Source: Roseovarius sp. MMSF_3350
GTDB taxonomy: Bacteria; Pseudomonadota; Alphaproteobacteria; Rhodobacterales; Rhodobacteraceae
DNA: 64,000 nucleotides
Assembly: GCF_030733425.1 (NCBI RefSeq)
Contig: NZ_JASHIZ010000002.1
Span: forward strand, 62,001-126,000
Reading direction: 5' to 3'
A program made the translations under genes and the position numbers. A model generated the notes under the pieces. The model searched no databases, had not been told where the DNA came from, and was given only the letters and a program-made list of their open reading frames with translations. Positions 17,250-25,264 of the stretch are shown in pieces; the first letter of the stretch is position 1; each line of letters opens with the position of its first letter.

Positions 17250-20200
17250 ATGCTTAGGAAAAAGACCAACGGGGTTGCGCGACGCCCCCAGCGGACAAGT
17301 ATCCTGTCTGAGGTCGGGGGAAAGACCATCGACCGCCGCGCGTTCCTGCGCGGCTCTGGCCTGGCCATCGGTGGCCTGGCCGCGATTGGGGCAACGGGGG
17401 GCACTGTCACTCGGGCCAACGCGGCGGCCGCCGCTAACGCGGCTGTCAACACGGTGAAATCGGTTTGCACGCACTGCTCGGTCGGCTGCACGGTCGTGGC
17501 CGAGGTGAGCGACGGCGTCTGGGTGGGCCAGGAGCCCGGCTGGGACAGCCCGTTCAACCTGGGCGCCCACTGCGCCAAGGGCGCATCGGTGCGCGAGCAC
17601 GCCCATGGCGAGCGCCGCCTGAAATACCCGATGAAGAAAGAGGGTGGCGAGTGGAAGCGCATCAGCTGGGAACAGGCGATCAACGAGATCGGCGACGGCA
17701 TGATGAACATCCGGGAAGAAAGTGGCCCGGACAGCGTCTATTGGCTGGGCTCTGCCAAGCATAACAACGAACAGGCCTACCTGTTCCGCAAGTTCGCCGC
17801 CTACTGGGGCACGAACAACGTGGACCACCAGGCCCGTATCTGTCACTCGACGACCGTTGCAGGTGTTGCCAACACCTGGGGCTACGGTGCGATGACCAAC
17901 AGCTACAACGACATCCACAATTCCCAGGCGATCTTCATCATCGGCGGCAACCCGGCGGAAGCACACCCCGTCAGCCTGCTGCACGTGCTGAAGGCCAAGG
18001 AACAGAACAACGCACCGCTGATCGTGTGCGACCCGCGCTTCACGCGCACGGCCGCCCACGCGGACGAGTATGTGCGGTTCCGCCCGGGCACGGACGTGGC
18101 GCTGGTCTGGGGCATCCTGTGGCACATCTTCGAGAACGGCTGGGAGGACAAGGAGTTCATCCGCACCCGTGTCTGGGGGATGGACCAGATCAAGGACGAA
18201 GTGTCCAAGTGGACGCCCGAGGAAGTGGAACGTGTGACCGGCACACCCGGCAGCCAGCTTGAGCGGGTTGCACGGACGCTGGCCAACAACCGTCCCGGCA
18301 CCGTGATCTGGTGCATGGGCGGCACCCAGCATACCAACGGCAACAACAACACCCGCGCCTACTGCATCCTGCAGCTGGCCCTTGGCAACATGGGCACGTC
18401 GGGCGGCGGCACCAACATCTTCCGCGGGCACGACAACGTGCAGGGCGCGACGGACCTTGGTGTTCTGAGCCACACGCTGCCGGGCTACTACGGCCTGTCG
18501 GCGGGGGCATGGGGCCACTGGGCCCGTGTCTGGGGCGAAGACCCCGAATGGCTGGGCGGACGTTTCGTCACGACCAAGACCAAGGATGGCAAGGACACCA
18601 GCCTGCAGAACCTGTCGGGCATCCCCGTCAGCCGCTGGATCGACGGTGTGCTTGAAGATCCCGAGAACATGGACAACCCCAACAAGGTGCGTGCCATGGT
18701 CCTGTGGGGTCACGCGCCGAACAGCCAGACCCGGATGACGGAAATGAAGACGGCGATGGAGCAGCTGGACATGCTGGTCGTGGTCGACCCGTATCCGACC
18801 GTTTCGGCCGTGCTGCATGACCGGACCGATGGCGTCTACCTGCTGCCGGCCTGTACGCAGTTCGAGACCTATGGCTCGGTCACCGCGTCCAACCGGTCGC
18901 TGCAGTGGCGGGAAAAGGTCGTCGATCCGCTGTTCGAGTCGAAGTCGGACCATGAGATCATCGGTCTGTTCGCGCAGAAGTTCGGTTTCCACGACCGGAT
19001 GTTCCGCAATATCGGCATCGAGGATGACGGCGTGACGCCGAACATCGAGGACACGCTGCGCGAGATCAACCGCGGCATGTGGACGATCGGCTACACGGGT
19101 CAAAGCCCGGAACGGCTGAAGATGCACATGGAGAACCAGCACACGTTCGACCGTACCACGCTGAAGGCGAATGGCGGTCCGGCTGACGGAGACTATTACG
19201 GTCTACCGTGGCCAAGCTGGGGCACGCCGGAGATGAAGCACCCCGGTACGCCGAACCTCTATGACATGTCCAAGCCGGTGGCCGAGGGTGGCTTGACCTT
19301 CCGCGCGCGTTTCGGCGTGGAGCGGGACGGTGACAACCTGCTGGCCGAAGGCGTCTACAGCGTCGGATCGGAGATCCAGGACGGGTACCCCGAGTTCACC
19401 TATCAGATGCTTGTCGACCTGGGTTGGGACAGTGACCTGACCGAGGAAGAAAAGCGCGTCATGGGCCGGGTGGCCGGTGTCGAGGGCATCGACGAAGACG
19501 CGTCGGTGGGCAACCAGGACGACGGCGAGGAAGCGCAGAACGCGACCGAAGGCGGCCAGACCGAGGAGGTGCAGGACACCGCCGAGGCCCAGAACCTGGC
19601 GCAGCCCAATGGCGAGCAGGGGGCCGACGAAGAAGTGGGCGAGCAGGCGATGTCGCCGTTCCCATCCGACTTCAACGAGAAGGTCTCGGCCGTCAACTGG
19701 AAGACCGACCTGTCGGGCGGTATCCAGCGGGTCGCGATCAAGCATGGCTGTGCGCCGTTCGGCAACGCCAAGGCCCGTGCCGTGGTGTGGACCTTCCCCG
19801 ACCCGGTGCCGCTGCACCGCGAGCCGCTTTACACCTCGCGGCGCGACCTGGTCGCGGACTATCCGACCTACGAGGACCGGCATGCGTACCGCCTGCCGAC
19901 GCTTTATGCCTCGATCCAGAAGAACGATTTTTCGAAGGACTTCCCGATTGTCCTGACATCCGGTCGTCTGGTCGAGTACGAGGGCGGCGGTGACGAGACG
20001 CGGTCGAACCCGTGGCTGGCCGAACTGCAGCAGGACATGTTCGTGGAGATCAACCCGCGCGACGCCAACAACCTTGGTGTGCGGGATGGCGAGCAGGTCT
20101 GGGTCGAAGGGCCCGAGGGCGGCAAGGTCAAGGTCATGGCCATGGTGACAAACCGGGTGGGCGAAGGCGTTGCCTTCATGCCGTTCCACTTCGGCGGTCA

Positions 20201-20354
20201 CTTCCAGGGGGAGGACCAGCGGAGCAAGTATCCCGATGGTGCCGATCCCTATGTTCTGGGTGAATCCACCAACACCGCCCAGACATATGGCTACGACTCC
20301 GTAACCCAGATGCAGGAGACGAAGGCGACTCTCTGCAAGATCTCAGCAGCATAA
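17250..20354 (+). CDS. fdhA: Formate dehydrogenase catalytic (molybdopterin) subunit
   Basis: 1034 residues. A Tat signal (DRRAFLRGSG, Arg29-Arg30) sends it to the periplasm. A 4Fe-4S site follows (C73, C76, C80 in CTHCSVGC, then C in GAHCAKGAS). The active site reads ARICHST, with Cys (about residue 197) where E. coli FdnG has selenocysteine. Downstream segments (GGNPAEAHPV, WCMGGTQHTNGNNNTRA) are molybdopterin/bis-MGD contacts. It oxidises formate to carbon dioxide. Between roughly residues 743 and 800 there is a low-complexity Glu/Gln/Asp/Ala-rich insertion before the C-terminal cofactor domain resumes at FPSDFNEKV. Start follows GGGAGGAGAGAG. It heads fdhA-fdhB-fdhC. Confidence 0.93.
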   Translation: MLRKKTNGVARRPQRTSILSEVGGKTIDRRAFLRGSGLAIGGLAAIGATGGTVTRANAAAAANAAVNTVKSVCTHCSVGCTVVAEVSDGVWVGQEPGWDSPFNLGAHCAKGASVREHAHGERRLKYPMKKEGGEWKRISWEQAINEIGDGMMNIREESGPDSVYWLGSAKHNNEQAYLFRKFAAYWGTNNVDHQARICHSTTVAGVANTWGYGAMTNSYNDIHNSQAIFIIGGNPAEAHPVSLLHVLKAKEQNNAPLIVCDPRFTRTAAHADEYVRFRPGTDVALVWGILWHIFENGWEDKEFIRTRVWGMDQIKDEVSKWTPEEVERVTGTPGSQLERVARTLANNRPGTVIWCMGGTQHTNGNNNTRAYCILQLALGNMGTSGGGTNIFRGHDNVQGATDLGVLSHTLPGYYGLSAGAWGHWARVWGEDPEWLGGRFVTTKTKDGKDTSLQNLSGIPVSRWIDGVLEDPENMDNPNKVRAMVLWGHAPNSQTRMTEMKTAMEQLDMLVVVDPYPTVSAVLHDRTDGVYLLPACTQFETYGSVTASNRSLQWREKVVDPLFESKSDHEIIGLFAQKFGFHDRMFRNIGIEDDGVTPNIEDTLREINRGMWTIGYTGQSPERLKMHMENQHTFDRTTLKANGGPADGDYYGLPWPSWGTPEMKHPGTPNLYDMSKPVAEGGLTFRARFGVERDGDNLLAEGVYSVGSEIQDGYPEFTYQMLVDLGWDSDLTEEEKRVMGRVAGVEGIDEDASVGNQDDGEEAQNATEGGQTEEVQDTAEAQNLAQPNGEQGADEEVGEQAMSPFPSDFNEKVSAVNWKTDLSGGIQRVAIKHGCAPFGNAKARAVVWTFPDPVPLHREPLYTSRRDLVADYPTYEDRHAYRLPTLYASIQKNDFSKDFPIVLTSGRLVEYEGGGDETRSNPWLAELQQDMFVEINPRDANNLGVRDGEQVWVEGPEGGKVKVMAMVTNRVGEGVAFMPFHFGGHFQGEDQRSKYPDGADPYVLGESTNTAQTYGYDSVTQMQETKATLCKISAA

Positions 20355-20366
20355 GGAGAAGATGGA

Positions 20367-20960
20367 ATGGCTAGAGCTAAATTCCTGTGTGACGCCGAAC
20401 GCTGCATCGAGTGCAACGCCTGCGTGACCGCGTGTAAGAACGAGCATGAGGTGCCGTGGGGCATCAACCGTCGCCGCGTGGTGACCATCGAGGATGGTAA
20501 CCCCGGTGAACGCTCGATCTCGGTGGCCTGCATGCATTGTTCCGATGCGCCGTGCATGGCGGTCTGTCCGGTAGACTGTTTCTACCAGAGCGAGGAAGGC
20601 GTCGTCCTTCACTCCAAGGACCTGTGTATCGGTTGCGGCTATTGCTTCTACGCGTGCCCGTTCGGCGCGCCGCAATTCCCGCAGGCCGGCAACTTCGGAT
20701 CGCGCGGCAAGATGGACAAGTGTACCTTCTGCGCCGGCGGCCCCGAAGAGAACAACAGCCAGGCCGAGTTCAACAAGTACGGGCGCAACCGGATCGCGGA
20801 AGGCAAGCTGCCGATCTGCGCCGAGATGTGTTCGACCAAGGCGCTGCTGGCCGGCGACGGAGACGTGGTCGCGAATATCTATCGCGAACGCGTCGTTTCC
20901 CGTGGCTTCGGCTCGGGCGCCTGGGGTTGGGGCACGGCCTATGACCAGAAGGGCGGCTGA
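20367..20960 (+). CDS. fdhB: Formate dehydrogenase FDH3-type iron-sulfur (beta) subunit
   Basis: 197 residues with four ferredoxin-type clusters: CIECNACVTACKNEH, CMHCSDAPCMAVCPV, CIGCGYCFYACPFGAP, and CTFCAGG together with CAEMC downstream. It carries electrons from FdhA to the cytochrome b subunit. There is no signal of its own, so it would be exported as a complex with Tat-bearing FdhA. The C-terminus has no membrane helix, unlike E. coli FdnH (294 residues). It begins twelve bases after fdhA and is followed by a strong hairpin. Confidence 0.92.
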   Translation: MARAKFLCDAERCIECNACVTACKNEHEVPWGINRRRVVTIEDGNPGERSISVACMHCSDAPCMAVCPVDCFYQSEEGVVLHSKDLCIGCGYCFYACPFGAPQFPQAGNFGSRGKMDKCTFCAGGPEENNSQAEFNKYGRNRIAEGKLPICAEMCSTKALLAGDGDVVANIYRERVVSRGFGSGAWGWGTAYDQKGG

Positions 20961-20989
20961 TCGCCCGGCACGGTCGTGACAACGGCATC

Positions 20990-21018
20990 GAAAGAGGCGG
21001 GATTGTCCCGCCTCTTTC
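20990..21018 (+). terminator. Strong hairpin between fdhB and fdhC
   Basis: A perfect 13-base inverted repeat (arms 20990-21002 and 21006-21018, stem GAAAGAGGCGGGA) with a three-base loop. What follows is pyrimidine-rich (TCTCCCCGTC) but has no long T-run, so it may act as a partial terminator or as an mRNA stabiliser that lets fdhAB be made in excess of fdhC. Confidence 0.6.
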
Positions 21019-21171
21019 TCCCCGTCTCGGCAAAGGGGACACTGAGAGTATCTTGAGAAACGCACTTTCGATCACGTGGCGGCACGCCGCAAAGTCCGTT
21101 TCCCAGAATATTCGCGATACACCCCGTAGAGGTGAGGCCCGCGAAGCCGGGCAGGGTAGAAAGGAAAAGAC

Positions 21172-22404
21172 ATGCACAGGCTGTTTCTGATTTGTCTTCT
21201 GAGCTTGACGATGCTGGCCGCACCGGGCGCGCAGGCGCAGGAGGCGGGCGAGTTGACCGCGCCCGAGGCCACGCAGACCGACCGTTCGGCCACGGGAGGC
21301 GCGCAGACGCTGGAGGACATCCTGGCCCGGCAGCGTGGCGAGCAGGTACCCAACCGTGCACGCGCGGGCGAAGACCCCGACAGTGCCGGCGCAATGGTGG
21401 GTCAGCTCGGTGCGTTTGGCGGGTCATCGGATTCCGATGTCTGGAGCGCGTTGCGCTATGGTACCGCTGACGTGACCGTGTCGTCGGGCGGCGCACCGGC
21501 CCGTGTTCTGATCCAGGATAACGGGATGTGGTGGCTGAATTTCCGGCAGGGGCCGCTGATCAAGTATGGCGGCTGGCTGCTGCTGGGCACGATCGCGCTG
21601 CTGGCGCTGTTCTTTCTGTTCCGGGGGCGCATCCGCATCGACGGCGAAAAGACGGGGCGCACCGTGACCCGTTTCAAGTTCATCGAACGCTTTGCACATT
21701 GGCTGATGGCGGGGTCCTTCATTCTGCTGGGCCTGACCGGACTCTTGGTCTTGATGGGACGCAAGTTCATCATACCTGCCTTTGGGCACGAGGCGTTCGC
21801 GACCGCCGCCGTCGCCTCGAAATGGATACACAACAACGTCAGTTGGGCCTTCATGCTGGGCCTGATCCTGGCCTTCATCTTTTGGGTGGCGCACAATATC
21901 CCCAACAAGACCGACCTGAAATGGATCGCCGTCGGCGGCGGCATGTTCAAGAAGGGCGTGCACCCCGCGGCCAAGAAGTTCAACGCCGGCCAGAAGCTGA
22001 TCTTCTGGTCGGTTATGATCCTGGGCGCGTCGATCTCTGCGTCCGGCCTGTCGCTGCTGTTTCCGTTTGAGTTGCCGATGTTCGCGAAGACCTTCGTGAT
22101 CCTGAACGACATGGGGGTACCGCAGCTTCTGGGTTTCGGGGCCTTGCCGGAACAGCTCGCCCCGCATGAAGAGATGCAATACGCGCAGCTGTGGCACGCG
22201 ATTGTCAGCTTCGTGCTGATGGCTATCGTGATCGCGCATATCTACATCGGCTCGGTCGGGATGGAAGGTGCGTATGACGCGATGGGCTCTGGCCAGGTCG
22301 AGGAACAGTGGGCGCGCGAGCACCATAGTCTGTGGCTCGACGAAGTGCAGCAGCGCGAGGGCGAGCCGAAACCGGCCAACGCCGCGACGACGCCCGCGGA
22401 ATAG
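21172..22404 (+). CDS. fdhC: Formate dehydrogenase cytochrome b (gamma) subunit
   Basis: 410 residues. A signal peptide (residues 1-22) precedes an unusual periplasmic stretch of about 100 residues, then a first helix (~122-142) and the cytochrome b core: FKFIERFAHWLMAGSFILLGLTG, then a helix with WIHNNVSWAFMLGLIL, and HAIVSFVLMAIVIAHIYIGSVGMEGAYDAMGSG. The His residues in these helices would bind two b hemes and pass electrons to quinone. The ribosome site AAAGGAAAAG is clear. Its stop codon abuts the next ATG. Confidence 0.9.
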   Translation: MHRLFLICLLSLTMLAAPGAQAQEAGELTAPEATQTDRSATGGAQTLEDILARQRGEQVPNRARAGEDPDSAGAMVGQLGAFGGSSDSDVWSALRYGTADVTVSSGGAPARVLIQDNGMWWLNFRQGPLIKYGGWLLLGTIALLALFFLFRGRIRIDGEKTGRTVTRFKFIERFAHWLMAGSFILLGLTGLLVLMGRKFIIPAFGHEAFATAAVASKWIHNNVSWAFMLGLILAFIFWVAHNIPNKTDLKWIAVGGGMFKKGVHPAAKKFNAGQKLIFWSVMILGASISASGLSLLFPFELPMFAKTFVILNDMGVPQLLGFGALPEQLAPHEEMQYAQLWHAIVSFVLMAIVIAHIYIGSVGMEGAYDAMGSGQVEEQWAREHHSLWLDEVQQREGEPKPANAATTPAE

Positions 22405-23697
22405 ATGCGCGCCTTCGTGCTGGCATGCGCGGGCCTGCTGGCCGCCGGTGCGCCGGCGGCGCAGGAATTCACCACGCTGAAAGGGCATGGCGGCCCGGTC
22501 ATGGGGATCGACGTGAACCCCGAAACCGGCCACGTCGCCACGGCGAGTTTCGACAATTCCGTGGGGCTGTGGGAGGGGCGCACGCCGCGCTGGCTGGAGG
22601 GGCATGACGCGGCGGTGATCACGGTGCGGTTTCTCGACGAAACGACCGCAGCGTCGGGCAGCGATGATTTCGACGTGATCCTGTGGTCCTTGCCCGACGG
22701 AACGGCGACGCGGCTGGAGGGGCATCAGGGCAAGGTTGCCGATATCGCGCTGTCGCCGGATGGCACGACGCTCGCGACGGCGAGTTGGGACGGCTCGATC
22801 GGGCTGTGGCCGCGCGACGGCGGCGCGGCGCGTTTCCTCAAGGGGCACAATGCGTCGGTCAGCGATGTTGCCTTCAGCGCGGACGGCGCGCGGTTGTACT
22901 CGGCCTCCGCCGACGGGACGATCCGATTGTGGCAGGTGAACGGGGACGGGGCGCCGCGCGTCGTGGTGAACGCGGGGTTCGGCGTGAACCGCCTGATCCT
23001 CGACCCGGACGACCAGTGGCTGGCCTATGGCGCGGTGGATGGCGTGACGCGCGTGGTCGACCCGATGTCGGGTGAGACGATCCGGGACTTCTCGCTCGAC
23101 CGGCGGCCGATCCTGTCGATGGCCTATCACGCGGCCAGCGGGCAGTTGGCGGTGGGCGACGGGCACGGGTTCATCATGATGATCGACACCGAAGCGTGGC
23201 AGATCGTGAGGGATTTCCGTGCCATGCGGCAGGGGCCGGTCTGGGCGCTCGAATTCTCGCCCGACGGCACGATGATCTATGCCGGCGGAATCGAGGACGT
23301 GGCCTATGGCTGGCCCGTGGCGGATCTCGACGCGTTCGATCCCGCGGGCAGTGACCAGCGCACATTTCTGCGCGACCCCGAGGCGATGCCCAACGGCGAG
23401 CGGCAGTTCATGCGCAAATGTTCCATCTGCCACGCCCTGACCCCGCCGCCGTCGCGCAAGGCGGGGCCGTCGCTGCACGGTCTTTTCGGGCGCAAGGCGG
23501 GCACGGTGCCGGGATATCCTTATTCCGATATCCTGGACGGGTCTGATATCGTCTGGAGCGAAGAGACCATAGATGCGCTTTTCGACATCGGCCCGGACCA
23601 TTATATTCCCGGCTCGAAGATGCCGATGCAGCGCATCACCGCCGGGCAGGACCGGCAGGACCTGATCGAATATCTGCGCGAGGCCACCGGGCCCTGA
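22405..23697 (+). CDS. Periplasmic WD40-repeat protein with a C-terminal cytochrome c domain
   Basis: 430 residues. A signal peptide (1-19) is followed by about seven WD40-type blades, seen as repeated GH...L..S.DG....ASWDGSIGLW elements (residues ~22-310). Residues ~330-430 form a class I cytochrome c: CSICH heme site, HGLFGRKAGTVPGYPYS, and PGSKM supplying the likely Met ligand. The start codon directly follows the fdhC stop, so it is translated from the same message. A beta-propeller fused to a heme domain suggests a docking platform that draws electrons from FdhABC; that is inference from context. Confidence 0.85.
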   Translation: MRAFVLACAGLLAAGAPAAQEFTTLKGHGGPVMGIDVNPETGHVATASFDNSVGLWEGRTPRWLEGHDAAVITVRFLDETTAASGSDDFDVILWSLPDGTATRLEGHQGKVADIALSPDGTTLATASWDGSIGLWPRDGGAARFLKGHNASVSDVAFSADGARLYSASADGTIRLWQVNGDGAPRVVVNAGFGVNRLILDPDDQWLAYGAVDGVTRVVDPMSGETIRDFSLDRRPILSMAYHAASGQLAVGDGHGFIMMIDTEAWQIVRDFRAMRQGPVWALEFSPDGTMIYAGGIEDVAYGWPVADLDAFDPAGSDQRTFLRDPEAMPNGERQFMRKCSICHALTPPPSRKAGPSLHGLFGRKAGTVPGYPYSDILDGSDIVWSEETIDALFDIGPDHYIPGSKMPMQRITAGQDRQDLIEYLREATGP

Positions 23698-23725
23698 GAC
23701 GCGCCATGAAAGGGAGAACTGAGAG

Positions 23726-23857
23726 ATGAAAGCCATGCTTTCCGCGTTTGCCGCCACGGCCATCATCGCCGTGGTCGCGTGGTACGGGCTGCACGAGGCG
23801 GGCTTTTCCGCCGGGGACCGCAATTCCGGGGAGTCGGTGCGGCTGGGAGACGGCTGA
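23726..23857 (+). CDS. 43-residue single-helix membrane peptide in the fdh operon
   Basis: A short gene of 44 codons: MKAMLSAFAATAIIAVVAWYG forms one membrane helix, and the tail GLHEAGFSAGDRNSGESVRLGDG is soluble. GAGAACTGAGAG provides a ribosome site, it begins 28 bases after the WD40-cytochrome gene, and it stops three bases before the regulator. Codon usage matches the neighbours. It could be a small accessory subunit of the membrane complex. The evidence for translation is its placement, ribosome site and clear helix; no family is known to me. Confidence 0.65.
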   Translation: MKAMLSAFAATAIIAVVAWYGLHEAGFSAGDRNSGESVRLGDG

Positions 23858-23860
23858 GGC

Positions 23861-25243
23861 ATGTCAAAGCCCGCGGTCGCGCAACAGCAAGCAGACCCGG
23901 CCGAGAAGGCGCGGGACGATTATGGCGAGAACCTGCAATTCGCTTCGGTGCTGGTAATCGACGACGAACCGGGGATGCGCAACTTTCTGACCAAGATCCT
24001 GGAGCCGCGGGTCAAGCGGGTGGAACAGGCGCGGTCGGCCGAACAGGCGGCGGAAATCCTTGACCTAGCGCATTTCGACCTTGTGATCCTCGACAACGTG
24101 ATGCCGGGCAAGACCGGGCTGGACTGGCTGACGGAACAGCGGCGCGTGGGGCTGTTCGCCGACACGATCATGATCACGGCCTATGCCGATCTGGATACGG
24201 CGATCCGGGCGCTGCGGACGGGCGTGGCGGATTTCGTGCTGAAGCCGTTCCGCGCCAACCAGATTCTGAACGCGGTGGCCCGCGCGCTGGACCGCAAGTA
24301 CTTGCGACGCGAGAATTTTCTTCTGAAGCACGAGTTGAGCGAAGGCGGACAGGCCGCGCGTGGGCGTCTTCTGGGCAATTCGCCGGCGATCCAGCGGGTG
24401 CGCGACGTTCTGGCCAAGCTGGCGCCGACGCCGGCCTCGGTCCTGTTCACAGGAGCCAGCGGCACGGGCAAGGAGATTGCCGCGCGGACCCTGCACGCCA
24501 TGTCGGACCGCGCCGGAGAGCCGTTCGTGGCTGTCAATTGTGCCGCGGTCTCGCCCGATCACATCGCCGAGGAACTGTTCGGCGTGGTCGAGGGGCGCGA
24601 CCGCACCCGCGACGGCCTGTTCTTGCATGCAGATGGCGGCACGCTGTTCCTGGATGAGGTGGCGCAACTGCCCGAACAGGTGCAGGCGGGTCTGTTGCGT
24701 GTGCTGGAAGATCGCAAGATCCGGCCACTCGGGGCCGAGCGCGAGATCCCGCTGAACCTGCGTTTTTTCTTTGCCACCAACGCCGATCTGCAGGCCGAGG
24801 TCGATGCGGGGCGGTTCCGCGCGGACCTGTATCACCGCATCAACGTGGTGAACGTGGACATGCCGTCGCTGGCCGACCGCAGCGAGGATATCGTGGAACT
24901 TGCGGCGCTGTTCATGAGCGAGTTTTCCCGCGCGCTGGCGTTGCCGGCGCTGGACCTGAACGAGGAAATCCTGCTCAAACTGAGCCGCTATGACTGGCCC
25001 GGGAACGTGCGCGAGCTGCGCAATCTGGTTGAGCGGTCGGTGATCCTTGGCCAGTTTCCGGAAGAATTCGCGGGCCACGGCACGGTGACGGGGCAGGAGG
25101 CGATCGAGACCTTGGCGCTGGTGGAGCAGCGGCACATCATGAGCGTGCTGGACGCCTGCAATGGCAACCGAGCCGAGGCGGCGCGGCGTCTGGGGGTCAG
25201 CCGCAAGACGGTCGATCGCAAATGCGCGTCCTGGGGTATTTGA
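23861..25243 (+). CDS. NtrC-family response regulator lacking the GAFTGA loop
   Basis: 460 residues. Receiver domain (residues ~28-145) with VIDDEPGMR and phospho-acceptor Asp in ILDNVMPG; AAA+ domain with Walker A GASGTGKE and Walker B GGTLFLDEV; Fis-type helix-turn-helix at the end (NRAEAARRLGVSRKTVDRK). Where sigma-54 activators have GAFTGA, this one reads ELFGVVEGRDRTRDGLF, so the sigma-54 contact loop is missing, as in the sigma-70-acting NtrC/HupR types of Rhodobacter. It starts three bases after the small peptide gene and is convergent with the sensor kinase. It probably controls the fdh locus. Confidence 0.88.
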   Translation: MSKPAVAQQQADPAEKARDDYGENLQFASVLVIDDEPGMRNFLTKILEPRVKRVEQARSAEQAAEILDLAHFDLVILDNVMPGKTGLDWLTEQRRVGLFADTIMITAYADLDTAIRALRTGVADFVLKPFRANQILNAVARALDRKYLRRENFLLKHELSEGGQAARGRLLGNSPAIQRVRDVLAKLAPTPASVLFTGASGTGKEIAARTLHAMSDRAGEPFVAVNCAAVSPDHIAEELFGVVEGRDRTRDGLFLHADGGTLFLDEVAQLPEQVQAGLLRVLEDRKIRPLGAEREIPLNLRFFFATNADLQAEVDAGRFRADLYHRINVVNVDMPSLADRSEDIVELAALFMSEFSRALALPALDLNEEILLKLSRYDWPGNVRELRNLVERSVILGQFPEEFAGHGTVTGQEAIETLALVEQRHIMSVLDACNGNRAEAARRLGVSRKTVDRKCASWGI

Positions 25244-25264
25244 GCGGACCGGGCGCGGTGCCGG

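Noticed and set aside
17838-17840. Possible selenocysteine in FdhA
   Set aside because: The codon is TGT (Cys) in the ARICHST segment; no in-frame TGA exists there.
17202-19142. 646-codon minus-strand frame
   Set aside because: Antisense to fdhA, whose motifs and ribosome site are clear.
21424-23862. 812-codon minus-strand frame
   Set aside because: Antisense to fdhC and the WD40-cytochrome gene; composition artefact of high GC.
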